From contig OY723241.1 of the NCBI GenBank assembly GCA_963210315.1, positions 1,736,001 through 1,800,000 on the forward strand: a stretch of 64,000 nucleotides of DNA, in the 5' to 3' direction. A program made the translations under genes and the position numbers. The DNA comes from Rhynchopus euleeides. Taxonomy: Eukaryota; Euglenozoa; Diplonemea; Diplonemida; Diplonemidae. Positions 50,230-59,586 of this stretch are shown in pieces. How positions within the stretch are numbered: the first letter of the stretch is position 1; each line of letters starts with the position of its first letter. Under the pieces are notes generated by a model. The model saw nothing but the letters and a program-made list of their open reading frames with translations. It was not told where the DNA came from and searched no databases.

Positions 50230-50837
50230 TATACATGTAAAATACATGTATATCAAGTAAAAATACAAGTATAATACTTGCATGTCAACTATTATACTTG
50301 TATTTTTACTTGATATACATGTATTTTACATGTATATTTCAGGCATTTACATGTATTTTACATGTATAATACTTGTCATGCAAGTATTATACATGTAAAA
50401 TACTTGCATGACAAGTAAAATACATGTATAATACTTGCATGACAAGTAAAATACTTGCATGCAAGTAAAATACATGTATTTTACTTGCATGCAAGTATTT
50501 TACTTGTCATGCAAGTATTATACATGTATTTTACTTGTCATGCAAGTATTTTACATGTATAATACTTGCATGACAAGTATTATACATGTAAAATACATGT
50601 AAATGCCTGAAATATACATGTAAAATACATGTATATCAAGTAAAAATACATGTATAATAGTTGACATGCAAGTATTATACTTGTATTTTTACTTGATATA
50701 CATGTATTTTACATGTATATTTCAGGCATATACATGTATTATACATGTATAATAGTTGACATGCAAGTATTATACATGTATAATACATGTATTATACTTG
50801 TAGTTATACATGTAAAATTTACAAGATCCCACCGTGC

Positions 50838-51499
50838 GAGCGACGAAGCGTAGCGAAGTCGCGAAGTAACGAAGGAAATCGTACGACTGAAGCTTTGGAT
50901 TAGCACCTCATGCCACTTCACAGGGCCTCAACACAGCCTTGAGACAGCAAGTGTGCGCTCAGCAAAAAGTAGTCCGGAACTGTTCTCCCACAGTTGCTGG
51001 ACAGGGTGTCTATGATAAAGCGAAATGAGTACGATTTTACAAGAGTGGATCGAAGCGGGCGTTCTGCCTGGCACAGCTCAAAAGTCAAACAGAATTATCG
51101 GAACTGGCCGAACCCCTTCCTCTCCCCCGTGCTGCCCAAAGGGCCAAACGGGGGACGCCACTACACGTGGGTACCATCTGTAACCTTGCCTGACTCAGGT
51201 CGGCAATGGGATCGGAAGGGGTGGGGCGGGTGTGGGGGTGGGGGTGGGATGGGGGTCGTTGTTGCTGTTGTTGTTATTGCAAAGCTTAACGTTTCTCCCG
51301 CCAACGTGACACATGGCATGCGGCAGACGGCATATGACAAACAGCGGCGGTGGCGGCAGACCCCTCCCCCCCGTGGCCGGTAGGGTTTGCCTGGCCCTTT
51401 GGATGCGCTATTGTGTGAGGAAGCCACGCACTGCTCGTGCCCAGGTCAGCCCGTCTGTGTGCCTCAACTCACCACCTTTCAGAACGTGCGATATACAAA
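50838..51499. other. Upstream region of the four-repeat secreted protein gene
   Basis: Starts with the paralogous segment (to about 51040). A (GGGTG)n-rich patch lies at 51225-51260. A pyrimidine-rich CTCACCACCTTTCAG just before the start (ending 51482) could be a splice acceptor. Confidence 0.5.
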
Positions 51500-53218
51500 A
51501 TGCAGCTGCGTGCTCTTGTGATCCTGTGCGCTATCCCAGCAGTGCTGGGGAGCTGGGAGCTCTGCCTGAACAACGTTGTCGAGGTGGGTGAGGAGCTGAA
51601 GAGCTTTGTGGCTGACATCAAGACCGCAAGCAACGTGTGCAAGAATGGCACGCAGGCCGAGTGCGTTGACTCTGTGCGTCTGGCGTCTGTGCAGGGGCTG
51701 ACGCTCGTTGCCGACTTGGGGCGCACAGGTGTGGCGTGCAACATCACGTCGCAGGACTGCTCGAACTCGATTGTCATCGCCGCTGCGTACCTCAACAACG
51801 AGGTGACGTTCCTGACCGATGTGGCCCTGCAGTGCAAGAAGGGGGGCAACCTCGAGACCTGCCTGTCTGATATCGACAAGTCGATCCAGGGCGTGAAGCA
51901 GATCATCACGAGCTTCGAGAACATCAAGACGCAGTGCGGGAAGACTGTGCGCGTGGAGGCAAAGGTCGGGAGCTGGGAGCTCTGCCTGAACAACGTTGTC
52001 GAGGTGGGTGAGGAGCTGAAGAGCTTTGTGGCTGACATCAAGACCGCAAGCAACGTGTGCAAGAATGGCACGCAGGCCGAGTGCGTTGACTCTGTGCGTC
52101 TGGCGTCTGTGCAGGGGCTGACGCTCGTTGCCGACTTGGGGCGCACAGGTGTGGCGTGCAACATCACGTCGCAGGACTGCTCGAACTCGATTGTCATCGC
52201 CGCTGCGTACCTCAACAACGAGGTGACGTTCCTGACCGACGTTGTGCTGCAGTGCAAGAAGGGGGGCAACCTCGAGACCTGCCTGTCTGACATCGACAAG
52301 TCGATCGAGGGCGTGAAGCAGATCATCACAAGCTTCGAGAACATCAAGACGCAGTGCGGGAAGACTGCGCGTGTGGAGGCAAAGGTCGGGAGTTGGGAGC
52401 TCTGCCTGAACAACGTTGTCGAGGTGGGTGAGGAGCTGAAGAGCTTTGTGGCTGACATCAAGACCGCAAGCAACGTGTGCAAGAATGGCACACAGGCCGA
52501 GTGCGTTGACTCTGTGCGTCTGGCGTCTGTGCAGGGGCTGACGCTCGTTGCCGACTTGGGGCGCACCGGTGTGGCGTGCAACATCACGTCGCAGGACTGC
52601 TCGAACTCGATTGTCATCGCCGCTGCGTACCTCAACAACGAGGTGACGTTCCTGACCGACGTTGTGCTGCAGTGCAAGAAGGGGGGCAACCTCGAGACCT
52701 GCCTGTTCGACATCGACAAGTCGATCGAGGGCGTGAAGCAGATCATCACGAGCTTCGAGAACATCAAGACGCAGTGCGGGAAGACTGTGCGTGTGGAGGC
52801 AAAGGTCGGGAGCTGGGAGCTCTGCCTGAACAACGTTGTCGAGGTGGGTGAGGAGCTGAAGAGCTTTGTGGCTGACATCAAGACCGCAAGCAACGTGTGC
52901 AAGAATGGCACGCAGGCCGAGTGCGTTGACTCTGTGCGTCTGGCGTCTGTGCAGGGGCTGACGCTCGTTGCCGACTTGGGGCGCACAGGTGTGGCGTGCA
53001 ACATCACGTCGCAGGACTGCTCGAACTCGATTGTCATCGCCGCTGCGTACCTCAACAACGAGGTGACGTTCCTGACCGATGTGGCCCTGCAGTGCAAGAA
53101 GGGGGGCAACCTCGAGACCTGCCTGTCTGACATCGACAAGTCGATCCAGGGCGTGAAGCAGATCATCACGAGCTTCGAGAACATCAAGACGCAGTGCGGG
53201 AAGACCTCTGCCCACTAA
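51500..53218 (+). CDS. Secreted protein of four near-identical 140-residue repeats
   Basis: 572 residues from ATG at 51500. MQLRALVILCAIPAVLGS is a clear signal peptide. The mature part is four units of exactly 420 bp starting at 51548, 51968, 52388 and 52808, each reading SWELCLNNVVEVGEEL ... CGKT, linked by VRVEAKVG-type segments. Every unit has six Cys (WELC, NVC, AEC, VAC, DC, plus LQC, LETC, TQC region) and two N-glycosylation sites (NGT, NIT), suggesting a disulfide-stabilised helical module. Units differ at only a handful of bases (DVALQ/DVVLQ, SIQG/SIEG, SDID/FDID), so they amplified or converted recently. I do not recognise the family; an extracellular or surface role is inferred from the signal. 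Confidence 0.85.
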   Translation: MQLRALVILCAIPAVLGSWELCLNNVVEVGEELKSFVADIKTASNVCKNGTQAECVDSVRLASVQGLTLVADLGRTGVACNITSQDCSNSIVIAAAYLNNEVTFLTDVALQCKKGGNLETCLSDIDKSIQGVKQIITSFENIKTQCGKTVRVEAKVGSWELCLNNVVEVGEELKSFVADIKTASNVCKNGTQAECVDSVRLASVQGLTLVADLGRTGVACNITSQDCSNSIVIAAAYLNNEVTFLTDVVLQCKKGGNLETCLSDIDKSIEGVKQIITSFENIKTQCGKTARVEAKVGSWELCLNNVVEVGEELKSFVADIKTASNVCKNGTQAECVDSVRLASVQGLTLVADLGRTGVACNITSQDCSNSIVIAAAYLNNEVTFLTDVVLQCKKGGNLETCLFDIDKSIEGVKQIITSFENIKTQCGKTVRVEAKVGSWELCLNNVVEVGEELKSFVADIKTASNVCKNGTQAECVDSVRLASVQGLTLVADLGRTGVACNITSQDCSNSIVIAAAYLNNEVTFLTDVALQCKKGGNLETCLSDIDKSIQGVKQIITSFENIKTQCGKTSAH

Positions 53219-54765
53219 AATACCACCACACATCTACCGAACGGTTTCTTGACACCGCCGAAGGCACCCCGCCTCAGCGACGGAGCAGTGTGCACCCCCT
53301 GCCCTATTGCATATCTACCTCCCGAAGTGCCAGTGACCGTCTCCCTCCCTCCACCACCCCTCCCTCGTGCACGTGATGTCTTCTGACACAAAGCCAACCA
53401 CTGCGGTCCTTGTTGCGTTTTCCCACGGGATCCGACAGGGCCGACTTCTGTGGTCTTGGCCTCATGTATTTTTGTCTGCCGAAGACACACAGGCATACCC
53501 AGGCGTGGCCAGCACTCGGGCCTGAAGACGCTGCGCACTCTCGTTTTAAACACACACACACACACACGCGCGTGAATATCTTTTTTTCCGCACAACATGC
53601 TGCAGCGGTGGAATGCACCGGATCAGCCCGCTCCTCTGGATGCGATCTCCGCTGCCGCACACAAGACACCAAGTGGGCGACGTGATCCGCGCAGGTGAGC
53701 CCGCATAAAATGTGTTGAACACACACACACACACCACCTTGGTTCGTTGCGAGGCTGGGACAGGGGGTTCCAGGTCAGGAGGATTGCCATGCCACTGTTA
53801 TGGCTATTGGCCTGACTAGCGCACGGCGCATACTTCAAAAAATACCCGGTGGCCGGATTGTCGACCATCTGTCGACTATCAAATCAGCTCGCCGAGCTCG
53901 ATCATTTTATTATTGGTTGCTGCAGCCGTTTGTGGGGGGAGGTGGGAGGTGGAGTGGCGACATTCCCGAACTCCCAGCAGCTGCAGCGCCGTGCGCAACA
54001 CCTTGCCAGAATCAAGTCTTTTCCTCATGTGCCGACCAACCAGAGTGGATGACTCTTTTAGAGCAACGTGCTTTATTTTTGAGCTGAAAAAAGACTCGTG
54101 GCAGCGTTCAGTTTCCTGCACCCTGTTTCTCGCAGGCACCGTTTGTACAAACAGAAGGACGCAACTCCGGGTCTTTTATCCTCTTTTGGCCCCTTTTTTT
54201 TTGTCTTGCGAATCTTACGAGTGCCTGTGCCCTTGATTGTGTATTGAGCGTTTCCTCTCGTTGGGCTCTGCCCTGCGCTCAACAAGCAGCATCCGCAAAT
54301 TGCCCCCCTACCCCCCCCACCCCACCCCGGTTTTGATCGGTGTGCTGCCACAGATGCGGGCAGACAGCGAGGCACAAAATAGTTTCATTTTTCTTGCAGT
54401 TGCCATCATGGCGTGCCGACCATACTCTGGCGGTGGCCCGTGATTCAAAAGCAAAAAACGCTCAAAGCACCGTTCAAAGTTAATTAAAGCTTCAAGTGTC
54501 CCCACCCCGCTACCCCTCTACCCCGCCCACCCAGAGAACCGCATTCGGCCCCAGGGACGCTCAGGGTGTGCGTATTGTTGTATATCGCGGAACCACTTCT
54601 ACATTATGCCCCTACACCGCCCCCTCAGTGCAAGGGCCTTTTTGGTGGTAACTCAGGGCTGCCTTTTGACGACGCGCTCAGCTGATGAGTTGCGCGCAGT
54701 ACCCCCCCCTCCCCCCCAATGCGGGGAAACGTAGGGAGAAAGCAGTGCTCCCGCTAAGAAAAAAA
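53219..54765. other. Intergenic, nothing recognised
   Basis: 3' flank of the repeat-protein gene. Has CA microsatellites at about 53552-53571 and 53721-53734. ORFs are short and without motif. Confidence 0.5.
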
Positions 54766-54937
54766 CCGGTCATATATGACCAAAAAAAAGGGGTCCGAAA
54801 AACGTGCCGGTCATATATGACCGGAGGGGGGGTCGGTCATATATGACCGGTCATATCTGACTGGTGGGTCCTGGGCAGGTGGGCCAGTCAGGTTTGTGGT
54901 GGGGGCGAAGCTCCCACTACAAACCTGACTGGCCACT
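54766..54937. repeat. CCGGTCATATATGACCGG palindromes and a 50-bp hairpin
   Basis: Three or four GGTCATATATGACC words (54768-54870) followed by an inverted pair GCCAGTCAGGTTTGT / ACAAACCTGACTGGC (54886-54936) with a GGGGGCGAAGCTCCC-type loop. Probably a foldback remnant. Confidence 0.75.
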
Positions 54938-55164
54938 GAAACAATACAGAGCTTTTGTGATACTTCAGGTGTCCTCGCGTAGCAGCTGCAGGAAAATATC
55001 GGAGATTACTGGACATCCACTGCAGCTGGCACCAGGCCTGGCATGCTCACAACCCATGTCGGAGGAACATCCCTCTTGTGGGAAGAGCTGCGACTTCAAG
55101 ATGCAGGTGAACCCACAAAGCGAATCTCAAAAAGAGGCGGGGATGGGATGTGCAAGGAACAAAT
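54938..55164. other. Short spacer
   Basis: Unique sequence, nothing recognised. Confidence 0.4.
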
Positions 55165-55350
55165 GTTCACTACCGTGGCCTCCGGCGGCTAGGGGGCTCC
55201 GCCCCCCAGACCCCCTCCTGTGGAATCTCGATTCGAAAGCCGCCCAGGAAGATGGAAGCAGCCTATCTCGCCCAAAATCTGTCGCCCTGCAGAACGAATG
55301 CTCACTACCGTGGCCTCCGGCGGCTGGGGGGCTCCGCCCCCCAGACCCCC
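55165..55350 (+). repeat. Dispersed hairpin repeat, copies 3 and 4
   Basis: Two copies in direct orientation, 55165-55215 and 55300-55350, separated by 84 bp. Copy 4 matches the hairpin perfectly (GGGGGGCTCCGCCCCCC). A further simple hairpin TCTCGGGCGCGCGAAGCGCG lies at 55411-55437. Confidence 0.8.
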
Positions 55351-56974
55351 CCTGTCGCGTGTGCCTGTCTCGCAAGTCCTTCTTGCGAGACTGGCCATCT
55401 CCCGCGTAGTCTCGGGCGCGCGAAGCGCGCCCGAGAATAATTTTCACTGAACGGGAAAGGGGGAAAAAAAAAATTCAAAAATCCCAAAAACAAAAATGAC
55501 CGGCCCATCGGCCTTAGCGGGAACACTGGGAGAAAGACACAAAAATACAAGTTTTGGAGAAGAAGGAGGTGAGTGAGAGAGAGATGCAGTGTGCAATGGG
55601 AAGTAGATGTGTGGAGTCTTCTCGCCATGGGGAGATGGGGGGGGGGGGTTTTTTTTCCTTTGTCGCTGCAGCAAAATCAGTAAATCATCGAATAAGCCTC
55701 GCAAAAAAATATCGGTGGTTCTCAGTGTCAAGCTGACACACAGTTCGACACAGGGCAGGGACACGGACACTCTTTGAGCCTATACGGGGAGAGGGCGACT
55801 CACAGAAGTGGTATGAGATTTTGATGATAAAGGCAAACCGTGGCTAAAATAGGAAGGTGGGGAGGGGGGGGTGGATGGCTGGGTAGGTGGGTGTGTGGAA
55901 TGTGTGGGGCTGCCACACAAAGTGCAGCGGGAAAAAAACAAATATGCCCCCCTTCCCTCCCCTTCCCTCCCCCCCGTATCCCAACAACATCTGCCCCCCC
56001 CCACTCCCCCCCTTCCCCGCCCCGCCCCCCTCTTGTCATCTTTGTCATCGCATACATACTCCGAGTGATCTGCCCCTCTAAAAATGCCCCCACCTGCGCC
56101 CCCCCCCCCCCCTCTCCCCCCCCCCCCCCCCCCCCTCCCCAAGTCACAGCAGATCGGTTGCTTGTCCCCGTCTTTAAAAACAGCCCAAATCGATTCAAGA
56201 TTGGGTTGGAATGGCATCGGGTCGGCTTCATATTGTTCTTGGCAGTTTTCAAAAAGCAAACCCCCCCACCCCCCCCCCTTCCTGAATATTGATGGTTGCT
56301 TTTAGCATGGAATGTCAGATATAGTCCTTTGGGTGAAAACGTCCTTCGCAGAATCTGTGATTCAGTTCTGGTGCCCGCAATGGCCACACAGCCTGTCACT
56401 CCCTGTGAGCGCACGTAGTGCGTTTCGCAAAGAAGACCCCAAAATATATTCCGTATATGTGCCTGGTGGATTCCTGAAGTTCCTGGAATTTCCAGTGGGG
56501 TTTTCTATGCACTTATCGAGGATATCCCCACCGCCTCCCGAGATGGTTGATCTTGCTGTGTTACGGGGGTGGGGTAAAACGGGGGTCCATAAAAATGAAA
56601 CAAGCTCGCACGCCGGACTGTTGCTCCAGCCGAGACAAAATTGAGAAGACGGAATCGGAGGAAATCGGATAGCCTGCACGTGCACCCCCCATCCCCCCTC
56701 CCTCCACCCTCCCTGCAATGCACGTCCAAAAGAGCGCTTTGGAGTTGCGCATCACTCCTTGTTAACCTGCTCAAGTGCCTTGTGTGTGTTGTAGAGGTCA
56801 GGGGATCAGTACGCCAGCACTGGATGGGAGCTGTGCTGGGCTGGGGGTTGCGGGGCACCACCCTTTTGCACTGCTGCTCAAGATAGAGGGTGTGGGGGGT
56901 GCGGGGTGCCTGACACCGCGCGCACTTCACGTCACACACCATCACACCGCAGCAATCATACCCAAATCAACACC
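55351..56974. other. Intergenic, homopolymer- and polypyrimidine-rich
   Basis: Long C-runs on the plus strand (56098-56137) make Gly-rich ORFs on the minus strand and Pro-rich ORFs on the plus strand, which I do not accept as genes. The last 100 bp is the 5' region of the CBM21-like gene. Confidence 0.5.
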
Positions 56975-57760
56975 ATGATGTCGAAGTGCCTTGCGCTGGT
57001 TCTGGCGGCAGCTGCCGTGCAGGCCGACAAGGTGACACTCCTGAAGGCTGAGAGCCGTGTGCACTCGCGCCGCGGGATGAACTCGCAGATAGTGAGTGCC
57101 GACATTGTGGTGGAGGGCAAGACGTACGACAAGGAGGTGGTGGTTGTGCAGGAGGGGCCGGACGGCGTGCTGCAGGAGCTGCACGCGTCCTATGTCGAGT
57201 CGTACGCCAACGGCGACAACGAGCTGTGGCGCATGACCCAGCAGTGGTACATTGGCAGGGCGCCCCCTGCAGGGCTGCCGTCCTCTGTGGACATGAAGAT
57301 GAAGGTGCGCTACACCGTGGACGAGGAGACCTTCTGGGCTAACAACAGCAACAGCGAGGACGGCAACTACCACGTGGCGGCACGCAGCGGCGAGCTCATC
57401 ACCAACAATGTGTACGTCGACTTCTTCACCGTGCGGAACATCCGCAACTCCCCCCGCACCCTGGAGGTGGGTGTGTTCGTGCAGCACCTGGAGCGCAACA
57501 AGGACGTGAAGGTGCGCTACTCCGTGGACAACTGGACCACCTACCGTGAGGCGTCGATGTGGTACCAGCGCGGGAAGATGGAGGGGTACAGCTACACCAC
57601 GTACCCCAACAGCAACGGTGCGGAGTACTGGTACGTGACTGTCAAGGACGACGCGTTGCAGCACGCCCCGAACACTGTGCGCTTCGCCGTGAGCTACACG
57701 GTGGGCGGGCAGACCTACTGGGACAATAAGCTTGGGCAGGACTACGCCGTGTCCTACTAG
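56975..57760 (+). CDS. Secreted protein with two CBM21-like carbohydrate-binding domains
   Basis: 261 residues from ATG at 56975; MMSKCLALVLAAAAVQA is the signal peptide. Domain 2 (about residues 148-261) fits CBM21: VYVDFFTVRN, LEVGVFVQHLERNKDVKVRY, DNWTTYREA, EYWYVTVKDD, VRFAVSYTVGGQTYWDNKLG. The YWDN.LG.DY end is the CBM21 hallmark. Domain 1 (about 18-140) is a diverged copy (TYDKEVVVVQEGPDG, LWRMTQQWYIG, MKVRYTVDEETFWANNSNSE). CBM21 modules bind starch or glycogen; with a signal peptide and no catalytic domain, the protein probably binds extracellular or lumenal glucan. Aromatic ligand residues (Trp, Tyr) are kept better in domain 2. Confidence 0.8.
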   Translation: MMSKCLALVLAAAAVQADKVTLLKAESRVHSRRGMNSQIVSADIVVEGKTYDKEVVVVQEGPDGVLQELHASYVESYANGDNELWRMTQQWYIGRAPPAGLPSSVDMKMKVRYTVDEETFWANNSNSEDGNYHVAARSGELITNNVYVDFFTVRNIRNSPRTLEVGVFVQHLERNKDVKVRYSVDNWTTYREASMWYQRGKMEGYSYTTYPNSNGAEYWYVTVKDDALQHAPNTVRFAVSYTVGGQTYWDNKLGQDYAVSY

Positions 57761-59586
57761 GCGGCTTCCCTACTCTTTCCTGACCGGACGCAGGGCAACA
57801 TGCTGTCACACCATGCCTGTGCGGCTGCCGGTCTTGTTTTCTTTTCATGATACGCCCTCAATCAACACCATCAGAGCACACCACAGGCAGCTGCTGAACC
57901 AGGTGCATGCAGGGCCACGAAGCCGCACAGAGGCCCGCCACTGTGCTGCAAGGATCTGCTCCCCTGCCCCACCACCTGACTCGGCACGCATGCCTGTGGG
58001 AGGATCCTGATGCCTATACCCCTTCTTCTTTCATCTCCCTATTCCATTGGGTTGCTTTTCAATTTGTCTGTCTTGCTGTCATACCCCGTTGTGCCTGTCC
58101 TTGACGGTGCTGCCTGCCTGCGCCTGAGGCGGATGCCACTCTGGGCGATGCCGCCCATGAATGCTCCAGGCGGACCGAGGGCCTGCCTGCCTTACCGAGG
58201 CACAGCAGGCCCTCCTCCTGTCCCTCCCTCTGACGGAGGGCCCTGCGCCGGCAGCGCAGCAATCGTCGCACGGCACCCCCTTGAGGAATGACACCCTGCA
58301 ATCACCACTAGCGGCTGGGTCCTCGCCACATGCATGCCCTCCCAGGGTCTGCCATGGAGGACACGGCCCGATCCGAACAGCCTCTTCATCTCCGTTCTTC
58401 AGCGGCACCGAGCCCCTGTCTGTTTTCTTTGAATTTCACTCTTGTTTTTGTCACGCAAAAAAATGGCCGGGATCAATTGGAGGGCTGGGGCATGGCGATG
58501 GCCACGCCCGCCCACCGTTGCCGAGATACAGCACGACGCCTTGGGGAGAGCCACGGCAACAGCCGTTGTGTCAGATGACGAAGAAGACGAAGATTGCCCC
58601 CTCTCCCCCCTCCCTCCTCCCTGCAGCATCTGGTTGCGATGATTCCCGACCTGTTTGTTTGTTTGCTTGTTACCACAACAAGGCGTTCTTTCCTCCCACA
58701 TTGCGAGCCCCTCACGCGCACCCCAACACAGGTCCAACACAGCTGGGCGAGCGGCTTGACCGTCCGCCCCTTACCGGGAGTTGTCGATCCCAACCTAACA
58801 ACGGGATCCCTTCCGGCTTTCGCCAGACACATCATATTTTGGAAGAAATCGTAAATCGTTGAAAAAAAAAGTCCCCTGCGCACGGCACAAACAGGCACAC
58901 CGTTTCTTCTTTCAAAAAAACGGGGCGCAGCTCCCAAGTCGGGGTTTCCCGACAGAAGCTGAACTCTTTCTGAATTGGCGCCCACCCCAGGGTTCCTTTT
59001 CCATAGGCTGGTCATACCATCAGCTCTCCGACACTAGACCCCTGCACTGAGTGAAGGGAGGGAAAGGGTCAACTCTCTGCACCTTACAGTTCTCCTGCGT
59101 TGCGACCGCACCCCCCACCACCACCACAACTCGACTTGCGCGCTTGTGCACAAAAAGGCGAGCACCACCCCCGCCCCCCGTTCCTGCAGCCCCCTGCCGT
59201 TCTCTATCACTCGCGCTCTCAAGTGCTGGCGTGCTGCTCCCCTGAAGCTTCATCCAACGCAAGCGTCAGGCCCTAAGAAAACTCGCGCTCTCCCTCTGTT
59301 GTCCCACAGCAGGGTCTCCTGTTCGTGGCAAACCTACAGCGGGTCAAGGTGAGCAGCGCTTCTTCTAAAGGCAACTCCAAAAGACCGCCCCACCCACCCT
59401 TCCACGGCAAAGGGCCGAGGGGGAGTTTTGTTTTGCCCGACATTTGGTATCCTTTGGGCGCATAAAGGCCAACGCCCCTTCCCGCTTCGAACGCTGAACA
59501 CCTCTGGGTTCCCTTCCAGGGACTAGACAGCCTCCGCTCCCCGTGTCGTTCTTTTTTGTTTTATTTGTGGGATCGCCCGAGTGGAG
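57761..59586. other. Intergenic, nothing recognised
   Basis: 3' flank of the CBM21-like gene and upstream region of the NYN gene. A T-rich tract (TCGTTCTTTTTTGTTTTATT, 59547-59566) lies 20 bp before the NYN start and could be a polypyrimidine tract for an acceptor AG. ORFs at 58161-58862 and similar are unsupported. Confidence 0.5.

Larger units (their letters stand above)
49301..50836. mobile_element. CACGG palindromic non-autonomous element B
   Basis: Same termini as element A, but flanked by CG (49299-49300, 50837-50838). The body is the same TACATGTA / CTTGCATGCAAG vocabulary, and the palindrome centre lies near 50475. Carries a nested element at 49419-50229. Confidence 0.85.

Noticed and set aside
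51469..53233. Two long minus-strand ORFs (over 570 codons) opposite the four-repeat secreted gene
   Set aside because: They are antisense shadows. The repeat unit is a multiple of three and stop-poor on both strands; only the plus frame has a signal peptide and a sensible Cys and glycosylation pattern.
55840..56292. Pro-rich (plus) and Gly-rich (minus) ORFs
   Set aside because: Generated by C-runs; no motif and no consistent frame.
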